From Certhia americana (Eukaryota; Chordata; Aves; Passeriformes; Certhiidae), in contig CM031858.1 in assembly GCA_018697195.1 (NCBI GenBank), positions 133,557,715 through 133,621,714 on the forward strand: DNA of 64,000 nucleotides. The letters run 5' to 3'. The stretch's first letter is position 1. The number at the start of each line of letters is the position of its first letter. Under the pieces are notes generated by a model. That model ran no database searches and had not been told where the DNA came from. It worked only from the letters and a program-made list of their open reading frames with translations. Below, piece after piece: positions 31,401 to 46,400 of this stretch. Position numbers and translations under genes: made by a program.

Positions 31401-34400
31401 ACAGAATAATAAGAAGCAAAATAAGACCTTAAAACTACCTTGCCCCCACCCCTTCCTCCTTTCCAGGCTTTCCCTTCTCCCCCCAGAGCAGCACAGGGAA
31501 GTGGAAGAAGAGGGTAGCAGTCAGTTCATAACAAGCTGTTCCTGCCTCTGCTCAGGCAGAGGAGGTGCTCTGCTGCTTCACTGTCTCCACTCCTCCCATG
31601 GGAGAGAGTACTCCATGAACTTCTCCAGTGTGAATCCTTTCCACAGGCTGCAGCTTTTCATGAATGGCTGCTGTGTGGGTGACTGTTCCACATTGTGCAG
31701 TCCTTTGAGAGCAGCCTGTTCCCCCACAGGGTCACAAGTCCTAGGAAACCTGCTCCAGTGTGGGCTTCTCTCTCCATGAGTCCGGAGTTCCCTGCCAGGA
31801 GCCTGCTCCAGTGATGGCTTGCCTTGGAGCACAGCCTTCTTTGGGTGCATCTGGCCTCAGTCTTCCTCACAGATGCAGGAGGAGAACTTTAATTGGAACT
31901 AGCTGCAGAAAAAATTACCTATCTTCTCTGAATTCCCTGTCTTTTCTCACCCTTACATTGCTCATGTGATAATACTTGTATACTTTAAAGGTGTCTTCTG
32001 GGTATTTGGTTGCTTTCCTCTCTTTATGGAAAGTGCATATATCATGCTGAAATATAAGGGAGGTTAACCTTTTCATAGAGAAGTGGAACAAATTTCTATG
32101 AAAGTTTAGTCAGATTTCTTATCCACTGATAGAGTGAGTAAAATACTGAGTACTGTAAATACATAAAAATATAAAAACTGACCTCCATTTCTTTGGTTTT
32201 TTGTTTTTATTTTTAAATAAGCCCAAAAGCTTTGAAATAGGAACCTGCGAGAAATTGACATCTATAGAAAATGTAGTACAGCAACTGGACTGAAAATTTT
32301 CTGTTGGTTCCAAGCTTCTTTGTGCTTTTGTCTTTGAAGCAGTATTTTTTTGCTAAATTTGTAACTGCTACTGGTTTTTAGCAAGCATTCTAGTTCAAAA
32401 ACAGGGGAGTGCAAAATGCAGAAAGTATGCAGCTTAGATCAGGGGAGAGGGGAGGAATCAAAGAGCCTCACTTCTAAAATTATTTTTCAAGAAAGAAATA
32501 AAAGTTTTTAACATGGTGCAGTGTCCAAGCCAATTCTGTCATTTCATTACGATATTTGTGATCTCTTGTACTTGAATTGTGCACTGCAGATGAGAGCTGT
32601 GGAAAGCTTACAGAATATTTGCTCTTTTGTTTTTATCAGGTTAAAATTTGGAACTTGACCAAACGACAGTGTATCCGCACTATACAAGCCCATGAAGGCT
32701 TTGTTCGAGGCATGTGTGCCCGTTTCTGTGGTACCTCATTCTTCACTGTAAGTATTATGTGTCTCCTCAACAGTGCAGCAGCACAGAGTACCTGTTCACC
32801 TCTGTTTTCCACTGAGAAACTTGTTCTCTGCCATAGAATATTTAAATATTGTATGAATGTGCTTATTAAATGTGTCTGTGGACCCAGCAGTTCTAGTTAT
32901 GATGAAACTTTTTCTGATGCTGTGATACCAATGTCATTCAAGACCATCTAAGGCATAAATACCAGAAAATAGCTAGCAGACAGTCATATAATTAAAACTT
33001 GAATAAACTAGTTTTTTGTTAAAGTAGAAACTGGATTATGTTCATTGAAAGATGTAAAAGCATATAAAAAAGTGACCTATTTGTGTATTTATGATTAAAA
33101 ATAATCTGATTAATTTAAGATTATTCCATGTGAATAAAGCTTTATTAATTCATAAGAACCACAACAGATTCAGTTGCCTGTAAACTGCTTGGAAATAGTA
33201 TGTCTTCCTGTTGGCATTAAAACAGTTCTAAGATAACACAACAAGGAGAACTGCTTTTGAAAACTGAAGTGACCTGAGGTTATGCTTTGTTTGAACTGGT
33301 CATGGAAGAGCCATTTTCACTACAGTATATTTATTTTTTCTAAGGTACATACCAGCTCACATGGACAGTGGTTAGGATATATGGAAAGTCACAGTAAAAA
33401 ATCCTAAGTGACTCCAGTTAGTTACTCCCCTTTTGACAAACTGTCTGCCTGGAAATTGAGAGAGGGAGAGAAGGAACAGAAGTTGGGCAGGAGGGGAAGA
33501 TAAACTTGTAAAACTAACATTTTTTAGGCCTGTTTGTGTAATCCAGGTCACTGCACAGCCATGCAAAAGCTTGTGCTGGCATTAGTGCAAGAGGTAGAAC
33601 AAAATTTGGAAGAAGCAACCAGAGCAACTAGGTGGAAAGTGACTTTTAACTGATTACAGGCTCATCAAAGTGACTTCCAGAAGGTAATTTGCAGTTTAGG
33701 GTGCCAGTTGATTAAAAATCATCACAAAATGTAACCTTACAAAATAGCCATCATTCCAGCTCACCTTTTTCCTGTTCAGCTATCTATTTCAGAAACTGGA
33801 AAAGCTTTGTGGGTGAAGATAGTGCAATGGGTGAAAGAAAGGTGGTGGTGGGAAACACGTGACAAACTGGGAGTCAATTTCCTGCTCTCAGAAGCTGGCA
33901 GATCCCCAGACAAATTGAGCAGCAGCCACTGTGGAGCCAGCCCCCACCTTGTCTTTCTGCTCTCAGTACTGCAGCTTTTATTGCAGAGCATTGTTCTGTG
34001 CTGTGGAATACTCCTTAGGCCAGTTCAGGACATCTGTCATGCCTGTGTCCCCTCCCAGCCCGTTTGCTGGTGGGTGAGGTAGATGTGATGGAGACAAAGA
34101 GGGAGCAGGGGGAATGCCTCTGTGCCAAACAAGCACAGCCAAGGCTTGGGTGCTATCTCAGCCCTGTTTCAGCCACAAACCAAAAACACAGTGCCAGGTG
34201 GGCTGCTATGAAGAATGCTCACTCCAGCCAGACCATGTACATGGTTTAACAACATGTTATGCCCAGGAGAGCTAATCTGTAGCTTGGAGGTATAAAATGG
34301 AGCAGTTCCTGCAGAACAGGCAGGAGGAAACATTTGTGTATATCACAGAATATTTTTTTTTTAAAGATGCCTGTATTTAATTGCAAAGCACATCTAGCAA

Positions 34401-37400
34401 AGTGAAAGGAAATATATTTACATAAAACTTTACATGATTTCTCCAATAATTCCAGGTTGGTGATGACAAAACAGTGAAGCAGTGGAAAATGGAGAGCCCG
34501 GAATATGGAGAAGAAGAAGAACCTATTCATACAATTCTTGGAAAGGTAGAAAATCTGAATTTTGATTTTTCCTACACCTCTTCTTTTGAAATAAGTTTGA
34601 ATCATTTCTTATCTAGCTTTTGAAGGAGGGAGAAATAGTTTGATATCACCTGTTATCATAATGGGTTGTAATTTGATAACATCAAATTTTATAATGGCAC
34701 TTTCAAAGTATCTCCATGTTTTTATTACACTTACTTTATCTTTAACCAGAAAGGACCCCTTTAAGGATTCCACCAGAGACTGTTTAGCTCTGTCTTTACT
34801 AATTATCCCTCTCCTGCAAACGGGTCACATTTCTCTGTATTCTCTTCAAACATATATTGTCAGTGTTTAGTCTGCATTTAGTAACTTGCTTTTCATGCCA
34901 ATACCTCACAGCCATTCAATACAAAATACTAACTTTACATCTTTCTTATTGACAAAAGCAGTCTAAAAATATATATTTTGGTGCTTTGATTTTATGGTAA
35001 GCTTATGTTAGGAAAAACATGAAATGCTTTTTTCAAATAGATAGTTTGAAACTCTTTAGTTATTGCAGTGTCTGTGGAATCCATTCAAGTCCCCACTGAA
35101 AATACAGTTGCTCCCTTAAAATTTTCATTTGCTTTAGAATCAGCCAGGATATTGTAAATATGCCTTTAGTGCCAACTCCACTGTAAATTGACAAGAAATA
35201 AACACATGCACCTTAAATGAAAAAGAAGGCTTGCCTACTGGAAGGGGTACATCCGATAAGGCTTAGTTTCTTGTAGCACCGGTAAGTTAATTTTCAGTAA
35301 TATAAATGACAAAAACCATGTGAGACTCCATACACAATAGTTTGTTGATTTTTTTCCTAACACTTGAATATTTATGCATACAGTTGGGTTTTAAAATTTT
35401 TTCTTTTTTTTTTTTTCTTTTTTTTCTTTTTTTTCTTTCCTTTAAAGACGGTGTATACAGGAATTGATCACCACTGGAAGGAACCTGTCTTTGCTACCTG
35501 TGGCCATCAAGTGGACATTTGGGATGAGCAAAGGACAAGCCCCAAATGTTCTCTGACTTGGGGTTTTGATAGCATAAGCAGTGTAAAATTTAATCCCATT
35601 GAGGTAATGCTTGTGTTATATATTGAAAATTAGTGTTTTTCTTGAGCAGTATGAGATCTAAACTCTATTTACGCCATCTTGAATTTTTTTTCTTCCAAAT
35701 TTAGATTTTATGTTTTAATGGAATGTGCAGGGGGATGTATACATAAAATTATATGGTACTACATTCCAAAATAATACAATCATCAAAATCTATCTTCCTA
35801 TCTTTTGTTTCCATTAGAGTGGGAGAAGAGAAACAAAAGTAGGGCAGTTTCCATTCTGCCCACAACAATATATACCTGGTACCTCAGTCATACAGTGTAG
35901 CAGTTAAGTGGCTGTGGAGCTGCCAGTTCATCTGTTCCACGATTCTTCTACCTGTGACTGAGACTTCTCACCCTCTCTGTGGCAGAACAATTGTATTTGA
36001 TCTTTTACAGCAGTTCCTATTACAGCTGTTGACTGAGCTATGCTCCTAGAAAAAGTGTTCATGAGGAATTGTCTGTTAGTTTTAAAATAGAGGGCACTGC
36101 ATGGATTCTGAGTCTTACAGGGAAAGCTATTTAAAATGTTTGTGCTGGGTAATTAGCTGCACGGAAAAAATGATGAATATATTTCCGTGTCTGAGAAAGA
36201 AACTCATAACCAGCTTTGTGAAATATCTTAGGTATCTGATGTAAGCTTTTAACCATACTCCAGGAGTATTTCAAAGACCATACATCCTGGTTTTGTTGTT
36301 TTTTTTTTTTTTTTTCAGACTTACCTTTTGGGAAGCTGTGCTTCTGACAGAAATATTGTGCTATATGATATGAGAAAATCAACTCCATTAAAGAAGGTAA
36401 TATTTTTCTTATTAAGATTAATTACTGGTGCTGATAACCATACTGAATATGTTAATAGCCTGTAATTGTTGGTGACATTAGAGAACAGAAAGCTCTGAAG
36501 TCTGAGTTCACTGAGTTTTCATTGTCTGAGTCTACTGAGTTTGAATTAATGTTGGGATTTAAACAATGCAGAGTTAGAAGGGCTTTTTTCTGCATTCAGA
36601 CAGGCTGTCATGCTCACTCTGTTGTAATTCTTGATCAAGTGCCTGACCTGACAGCAATTTTACAATAAGAACTTTATGTTCCTGTATTGCATTCTGTCTG
36701 TGTATGTGTGATTTTTATTTTATTTTTAAAATTTTTTTTTCTCTTCCTTGTCAGAAGGAAACAAGATAACTTCACCACTGGAGAGCTTTGCTCAATATTT
36801 GAAAAGGTGTTTCTCCTTCAAAGGGAGATAAACTCTTCCCTATGCACCTACCATAAACACCCAGAAATCCTTTGCAGTGTAATCAAAGTAGTGTTTCTAT
36901 GTGGAGCGTACTGATGCCATAAAGATTCCCATTTAACAGAATATTTGTATTTATTTAGATAAGAAGCTGGTAATTCATACACACTTATCAAACCTCAATC
37001 AAGTTCAGTAGTTCTGAGCCCTAGAGCGACCTTAACAATATTCTTGAAATACAATATGCTGGATTGTGAATGTGCACTCAAGTGTTCTCCTGTGTTACAT
37101 ACTATCTGCAGTGTCATTGAGCTGATACACACTAGAACATTAAAATGGCATTTAGTTATAAAAAGGAATGTTGTTGGCATAACAGTATTTCTTTATCCCC
37201 CTGGGCCCCAAAAATTTTTAGTGGTTTCACTTGGGCCACTGAGGCAGTGCTTATGAAAACTTGTCAGTGATGCCAGCTGAAGACCTGAATGTTGAAATGA
37301 ACACAGCCAGTGCTGTAGAGCTGCAGTTACAAGGTCAAAGGATGCAGCTTGATCCTTTGTGAGCTAAATTTGAATCTAACAGAATTTTACATATGTGTAT

Positions 37401-40400
37401 ATGCTAAATATATGACTGTACATACATGTGCATATAAAATTACTATAGAGTGTGTGCACATGTTTGTATATGTGTACCTCTTGTAGGCAGTGTGCTGAAG
37501 TGTGCTTCCTACTGTAGGAATAAAACACTGGTTAGTACTTCCTTCCATGGGCACAGTACTGGGTTTCATCGTGGGGTAGGGATAATTCTTCTGTGGAGAG
37601 AAAGTGAAACGTCAGTTTCTGCATTGAGATCGAAGAGCTCTGGAACTCCTAAGAGAAGGATTTTGCTTATTAGAGGTACCTTACTTATGTATGGGCACTG
37701 GTTTCTGGCAGTGCTGCATTCCTGGGATTTGATCAGCAAAGCAGTTGGAACTCAGTGGGAATCCCTTCATTAGTGGAAATAGGAGTACACCTTCTCACAT
37801 CATAAAGCAGTAGCTCTCTTGCTCGTTTGTCCTGAGTGTGGGTTTCAAAGCCTTAAGTTTTAAAAAGGGAGAGGTGAGATAGTAGGGTGCTATCTAGATT
37901 CAAAATAAGAACTAGTTTAAAAAGAGCTGGGAAAGATGAATGAAAGCAATTCTGTTGAAAGGTAAGAGGAAAACGTTTTGGTAGGAGTTGGTACATTTTA
38001 AAAGTCATTCTTGTGCGACCTGAGGGATCAGGGAAGTTAGGGTGTTTTAAAGATAGACTTTAGCATTTAAACAGCTGACAAGAACGGTGTTTTCTCTTGC
38101 TTCTTGCATTCTTTGGTGTTCATCTCACCAAATACCTTGAAGGTAGTAAAGGAAGACAGGTTAATTATTTGAGTAATGTTTCTGTGTTAAACTAATCAGC
38201 ATTTTCAGGCTGACATTCTTTGTTCATAATTAAAATAATTAAACCCAGAGAACCAAGTCTTCAGGGACTTCACAATTTTGACTTAATAAGGGCTTAAACT
38301 TACCCATTCTATAAGAAGATACACAATAGATTAAAAATAGCCATTAAAAATGGCACTGGTATGAGTTTAGATCGCTTTGAAATGCCATTATTAATGTACT
38401 TACAGCAACTTAAATCACTTCCAGCTCAAGTTGCCTTACCTAGTTGTTACTAAACTTAATGCTAGAACCGTAGAGACATTCTCATTTCTTAAGCACTATT
38501 TTAATTCCAAAAGCCACTGCTGCAGTGAACTGAAGGCTTATAAATTTCGGTGAAAAAATAGAGATTCAGAGCATGACAGAACTTGACTCCTTTTGAAAGA
38601 GCAGGATTTTTTGGCAATAGTGAAGTTATTTTGTAACATGATTTAAAGTACTTATACATATGGTGGGTTAACATTAATTGTGTGCTCATTTTGCAGTGGC
38701 TGATAAACTTGTACAGGAAAGAATAAAGAGCAGTCCTTAGTTATTAACTTCCCAGTTTTGTGCAAGATTTATAACTAGAACAGTACTGAAATCTGAGCTA
38801 ATGCTAGTTGTCACATTAGCCTAAACAGAGGACATTTCAATGTCCACTTTTTAAACTAGAGATCACTTTAGAGATCTGATGATTACATTCAGTTCTGGTT
38901 GCATGCAATTCCTGACAGTAAGCAGTGTTCTGCAGCACAGACTTTATAATGAACAGGATGGTGTCACCTAGAAAATGAGGATTCAGGGGGAATGAGAATT
39001 ACAAGCATAGGTACACATCTATTTGTAATCTTTTGGAGAGGTGTTCAGTAAAGTCATCACTGTCATTAACTTGTTAACTTAAGTCATTAACTTGTTTTGA
39101 GACTCTGTTCATTACTGTAAGGGTTATAATTGTACAGCTATATTCTGAAATGTGTGTATATTTATGGTGTTTGGTGTAGTAAGCCAAGAACAAAAATGGG
39201 GTTTGAGTACCATAGCATTAAACACCCAAATTTCAGGATTTTTAAGTAGGATTATAGCTGGCCTGGAGCATTGTAGAAAATCCTGTTTAGAGTTGTTCAG
39301 TTTGTTAATAAGTTGCTCTGTAATTACACATCCACTTTGTGTCAGGCATAGTATATAATTCTTATTTTCAAATAAATGGTTGGAAGTTCCTCTCAGACTC
39401 GGCAGAAGCCAAAGCTGCTGTGTCTGGTGTGTCAGATGACTTCCTCCCTGCCTTGCCTTGTCCCACAGGGGCCCAGCTGTCCTCCAAGCTGGGAACATCC
39501 CACATACAGCTTGCTAATGCCTCTTGTCTAGTCTGCAGTTAGCAAAGCAGAAGGGTTTTATTAGTCTGTTATCAGCTGGCTTCCTCCCACTTCAGGGCCA
39601 ACTGGCCTCTTTGTTGGCCATATGCTTACAAGCAGCAAGCAAATCTTACAAATGTGTGAGGAATGATTCACTGCTGATACAGTGATAGTGCTGAGTAGGT
39701 GGCAACACAGTAACTTCTGTGTACATTGCTTGGAACTTCTGCAAGAAATGGCAACTGGCCAGGAGTTTGTGAACTGTAATAATGAAGGGGTAATAACTGG
39801 GAGAACATAAAAATCTTACAATTGCTTTGCAAATGCTGTTTCCCAGCTTCAATTAATGACTATGTCCCTTGAAATAACCATTTAATTAGGTGTGTCCATA
39901 GATTACTTAACTAAAGGTTCCTGTAAATAGGACAGAGAAGTGAAATTTTTTGGAAGTTCAGATTTACTTGTTGACCACTAGCAGGTTGCCGTGTTAAATG
40001 ATCACTTAAAAGAACTTGATTCTAAGGTGATTTGCAGAGGAAAATTTAATTGTTGTGTAGCCCAAAGCAGTAAACAAGTAATGAGGGACAGGAGGTTCTT
40101 GGGTTTTGCTTCTAGCACTGCTGAGGAAACATTCTGTCATGTACTATTCCTCTGCCATAATTCTCTTTCTACAAAGTCCTCGTCTTCAGGGGTTTGTAGG
40201 AAGTTTTGAACTACGGTGAGTATTTTACTGCCTATAGCAAGGTAGCAATGTGTCAATGTATTTCAGGTTATCTTGAGCATGAGGACAAATGCACTGTGTT
40301 GGAACCCTATGGAAGCTTTCATTTTTACTGCAGCAAATGAAGATTACAAGTAAGTGTAACCTTGCTTTTTGATAATCCTGGACAGGTGATATTTTTCATC

Positions 40401-43400
40401 TGTATCTTGGTGATTTATGATCATGCTAAAATAAATTTTTAAAAGACTCTAAATCTGAATCACTTAATAACCTAAAGAATTATAGCCATACTGATTTCGA
40501 ATTAAGAAATACGAATTGATAGTAGACTGCCTCTTTCTGTGTGTCTCAGTACCTGCAGGTGGGGGGGAGGTGGTGGTGTAAAAAGCAGTGTAACTTAGAA
40601 TAAATGCAGCTGTACCAATGCAAGTGTAACTTGAAATGGGCCCTGCTGGAAAATAAGTGCTACTAGTCCAGTCTGAGGCAATATAAGTGTTTATTTTCTT
40701 GCCAGCTCTTGTGAAACTTGATACATTGTACTGATCGGCTATTTTGGTGAGAACATTTGTTAAAAAAAAAATAAAATTAATCTTTTGTGAGACAGTTCTG
40801 GAGACTGCAGTACTTATCCTTTTTGTGTCTTGGAGCAGTTTTTTACTTTTGAACAATACTATTCATGTGAACAGCTAATCTGATATTGAAAAAGCTGTCT
40901 CTTCAAAACTAGGCCATTGCAAATGTGCTCCATATCCTTTTTTCCAGGAAGTCAGTGATCTAACAATAGATCACTGTTTTCTTCTAGAACGTAGGAATTT
41001 TATCACTTATCTTTAGGCTGTTTTTCTAAGGAAATGGAATCTGGCTCAGACCCTGAAAATGATGGTGTATTCAGTGTGCTGCTTTTCTTGTATTTATGGT
41101 ATGGTAAAACTATTAGACTATCTAATCTGTTTGTGTATAAGTTTGGGCGTTTTGTTTATGAATTTGCTTTTTGGCTGGTTTGGGAGTTTTTAAATTATTT
41201 TTTTCTTCCTCTTGCTAAACTAAAAACTGTAGCTGTTGCAGTCAGGGACAACTGTCCTCTTGCAGTCTGAAACATTTAGTATGCAAAGGCAAATGCACAT
41301 GTTAGCAATGCATATGCAAGTATTTGCTGATTATGTGGAGTGGCAGTTTTGAATAAGATGCTGCATACTTTCTCTTGGGGAATTTAGAAGGAAAAAGCAG
41401 TAATTACCATTATAGTATTCAGTAAGATATATTTGATTTCAGTTATGCATTCATCTGCAGATAGGAAGGTGAGAAACCTGATGAAATTAATTTTTTTTAA
41501 GATAGTAGTTCTACTATATAGTATATTTTAGGCAGGTTTCTTTAAATGCACTGTCTATAAAGTACATATGCTTCCTTGGTGATCTACAAGTGATTATGCC
41601 TAGCTTCTTTATTCAAGAGGAGTAGAGGTGGGCCTTATCTGAGCTTTGAAGTCCTTAAAAGCAAACCAGCTGTGGTCCAGCAGCTTTTCTACAGATAGTG
41701 TGCTCTGCCGAGCTAGCATCTCCATGTGTAAGGACCAAGCTTTCTCTGCACTCCTAGACTTGCTCTGCACCAAGCTTTCCTTGCACTTGTCTGGCCTAAG
41801 ATAATCAGTAACAAAGGGTGCCAACCAAATGGAACTTAACAGTAGGCTCTGAATTACTAGGTGTTCACAGTATGGGAATTTTTAGAAACCTTTCAAAATT
41901 GATAGGCTTGCTGTAATGATTCAGAGATGCTTTTACAAGTTCAGGGTGCATACTTATCTTGGAAGATGGAGTAAAGGAGGCCAGTGTCACACTTGGAGAC
42001 AGTGAGCCATGGACAAATGATGAAGGGAATAGTGGAGCCTGTCTGTGCTCTGATAGTGAGCAAGAAACCTGATCCAATAACTAAATCCTCTAATTAGCAA
42101 ACTTATGTCAAACCCTAAACAATGCCATTTTCTTTCTTTTCATGTATTATGAGCTGTTTTAAGGAGTTTCCTCTGCAATATGGCTCTGTCCTTAAGTGTG
42201 GTTTATGTAAAATGTACTGTTTACTTAGGACTTGTTATGATACTAAGCTACTGATGTATTTATTTTAAAGCTTATATACTTTTGATATGCGCTTTCTTGA
42301 ATCACCTGTGATGGTGCATATGGATCATGTGTCTGCTGTTCTTGATGTGGATTATTCACCCACTGGAAAAGAATTTGTGTCTGCCAGCTTTGATAAGTCC
42401 ATCCGCATTTTTCCTGTAGACAAGGGTCACAGCAGGTGAGTGGTTTTGCACCTTTCTCTCTTGCTATCATTCATTCCAGTGACTTACTCCCAAATCCTCA
42501 AAATTACTAATTCATTCATTAATATCTTCATTGGGGCATTTTCTTCCTGTGAGTGTTGAAGTCTTATTCTGTTGGTAGCTTGAAGCTGACAGGCTGTGTA
42601 GTTGACTTAATTCTGGAGTATGGATCAAGAGTAGTTCTAACAAGTAGCAGTACTTCCACAATATGGAATTAAAATTAGACTGGATTATTGTGCTCATGTC
42701 ATTTGTATTTTACTATGGTGAATCCCACTGGATTTCCCTGTCTATGCATCTTTTATGTTTTTAGGTTGCTTTATACTGTTTCTGTCACCACTTAAGTTTG
42801 TAGTGTGTTACTGCATTGTATGTTTGGTTTCCTAGGGATTGTCTTCATCCTCTGTGGATGATTGCTAAAGACATTATGTAAAATAGATTGCTGTATGAAT
42901 TCCTGAGGATCAGTTTGGGACCCTTTTGTGGTCTGTTTCAGTGCACTTTCTACCTTTTGTTCATATTTTGTTAACCTGGTTTTGATTTGTAATACAGCGC
43001 TTTGAATACAATTCACGTGGATTTTGTTTTTCATATAAGGTTTCATAAGTCAGTATATTAAATATTTTGCTGGAGTTCAGATTGAATCTACTGTCTCTCC
43101 ATTATTTTTTGTTTTTCTTTCAGTTTGATGAAAACTGAAGTAAGTTATCTGATCTTTCTGGTATCATTTGATCTTCATAAAGCAGCCTTCATTATTCTTT
43201 CTTGTCAGTTCCTCCTCCTTTCTCTCTATTCTTAACTTTATTTTACTGCTGCTTGACTTCCTCTCTCCAACCTTGTCCCTCCAGAAGTTGTTACTAAATC
43301 AAGTTCTAGGTGGTAGGAGGGTGAAAATATTGAAATACTGGTTGGTGAAGGAGTTTTTTATTATTGATTGCTTAAACTGTGCATGCTGTGTAACTGTTTG

Positions 43401-46400
43401 TGCTCCTGTGCTGCATTAAAGAGTGGAAGGGGCTATTTACATTCCCTCTATATCTAATCTACAGATACTTTTCACATTCTTTTTGTCTTCCAATAGTACT
43501 CTAAATGTAATTAGGTAGTGCAGTTACTTCATAGGGTTTTTTTTGTGTGTTTTCTAACTTGCATTGTCAAACAACATGGTTACAAAGTTAACACACATCA
43601 CTGAGGAGAAGTTTGCAGACCCCATAACAAAACAGTGAAAGGCTTTATTTCACATTTTAGCTGATTGTTGCTGAGGCCTGTGGAAGGGGTTTTTCTCTTT
43701 GTCCCCACTTTTTCCCCTTTTGTGTTATAGCCATAAATCTAGTGAGGAGAAGCCTTACAAATGAAAACTTTGCCTCATGTAAGCTGATTAGAGTGTTCTG
43801 GTCCACTTAAAATTCTCTAGAAGCTGGACTTTGTTCGGAATTGCACAGTTCATGTTAATCTTATGGAATGGAGAAAAGGCTCTTAAATTGAAGATCTGAT
43901 CCTACTTGGAAAACTTAGAGGGCAGTTAGGAATATCTGTAAATAAAAATCCTGATGCAGTTCTAGTTTTTACTTCTGATGTACTGCCAATCTGAAAAACT
44001 CCTAACTTCAGTTGCTGTGTATTTTATTTTTAAATGAAAATTTAAATAATGAAATTTATTATGAAGTTGATTAAATTTAGTAAATGCTTAGTAAACAGAA
44101 CTGTATTTCTGTGTGAACTTTTAAATGGCAGATCCAGGTTATTTGGCCCTGTTTTCTGTTTTTCCTGTCCCGAAAAATGATATTTAATACCTTGGAATGA
44201 CAGCCAGAGGATAGGCAAAGGCTGCAAATTCAAAGTATGGAGAGGGAAAGGCCTTAGTTCCCCAAAGGTGGGTGAAGAAAAGCTTTGTTACTGAGTCAAA
44301 TAGTAGAAGGAAAGTCAACATAGAAATTTTTGTGAAAGTGCAGATGTGCACACATGCTGTCTGTGAAAAGCTGATGTGAGTATTAGTGTTTTCCGATGGT
44401 AGTTGTGCTCAGTCTTCCACGTAGTTGTTCTTATAGAGTATTGCTTGCTGGTGAATTAAAGCTTATTAAAGCTTATTTATGCTGATATACCGATTACTTT
44501 TCTTTTTCCCACAACCAATTCAGCTCAACTCCAGTCTAATTTCTCCACAACACTTGAATAGATGTTGTTTTCTTGTTTCTTTTACATTATTACTTGGGTT
44601 TTCCTTGCAAAAATAACTGAGTGGAACAAAGAGAATAAGCTGTAGTACATGACTGATGCATCAAAGAAGTGGCCATTGGTAGACAATAACTAGGCCTTAC
44701 TTTTTTCTTCTTTTCAGAATGCTAATAAATAATGAAAAATCAAAAAAAGTGTATTTAGTCCTTTATAGAAGAAATAAAAGAATAGATTAGTTTGATATGT
44801 AATTAATGAAAATTAGACAAGAGTTTAACTTAAATATTTGTTTAAATGTAACATGCAGAAATATTTTTCAGCAGCACTTGTTGAGCAGGAGCCTGATCAG
44901 TAGAAATTAAAAAAGAAATGGAGTCCATTTTTGGGTAAAGGAGGAAAATCACAATGAAGAGTAGCAAATTCATTGCCATATCATAAATGGACATCTGGGA
45001 GGTGTTTCTTTGCTGTTTGGTGTCAGATTCTTTGGCTATTTTTCTGCATTCCCATTCTGTAATACTCTCAATGTAAAAGCATATGAATCAAAATTACTTC
45101 AGAAACAGTATGCATTTCATGCTGTATACCCTTAGCATGTTTTGATAAAAGAGTTTATTTAACTCTTAGCTATAATTTCTGTGAAAGCACTAATTTGAAA
45201 GGCATCTTATCCTAGGTGGACCTTTATCCGTCTATCACACTTCCTTTGTATTTATCTGTAGAAAGATAAGATCAGCACAGTGCTTTAAAAAGTCAGATTT
45301 TTTTAAAAAACAACAAGAAAATGTAAAAAAAAATTACCTTGAACAGAATGCTTTCTGTTATTTGAAAGGTAATGGTGAGAAAAGTGGTGATAGATCATTT
45401 AAAAACGTTTCTCTTTGCTCTAGGGAAGTTTATCATACCAAACGAATGCAGCACGTCATCACTGTAAAATGGACTTCAGATAACAAATACATTCTGTGTG
45501 GCTCAGATGAGATGAATATTCGCCTGTGGAAAGCTAACGCTTCTGAAAAACTGGGAGTGGTAAGAGTTGCATTTTGCTTTTTGTTATCACAAGATGTTTG
45601 GGGGGTTTTGTTATTATTGCAACCAGTTACCCTGTTCAACTTTTAAGAACTTGTTTATGAAGGGAAGCTGTAAAATTATAGTTTGACATTTGTGTTTAAT
45701 TTGCAGATTGACATATGCAGTATAGCTTACTGCATTTACTGCAGTTTGTAATAATAAGAAGAAAATGACGTGCCTCATTGCTACACATGATGACATTTTT
45801 GGTCTTGTTTAATGTTAACAATAATCATCAGTTCTATCTAAATTAGATTTGAATTTTGACCTGTGTGCTAATAGTTAGAATTCATCCTTTACCACTGGGT
45901 AAAGGTAATAAATTCTATTTAGCCATACTTAAGTAATTCTAATGAAGTTTAGAGTCATTTCTTTTAAAGACTTTGACTAGCATGCGATTAGTTCGTGTTC
46001 ATTCATGCAGTTTGTTTAAAAAAAAGTACAAAAATAAAAAGAGTCATGCTGTGATACGCATATGTATTGTAAAGTAGAGTATTTGCACCAATAGTTTGAC
46101 ACTGAGATTGTTGTTAACCTGTGTAACTCAGACACCAAGTGGGCAAATTAGGGTGGTATCTGAAGTCCACTTAATTCAATGTAAGTCTGTTTGGTTGAGG
46201 TGTTCCTAGTGTGAACGATCACCGGCCTCATTACATGAGTCTTTCCAGTTATTACTTGTTCAAATGTTTATGTACAGACGAAGCCCAAATGTTCCCTTTC
46301 AGTTACCAATTGCATAGATTCATCTGCACAGTTGTATCAAAGTACTGAGTGACTTTGGAGAATGAATTTGGCACTTTGCTGGGAGTAATCCCTTTATGTA

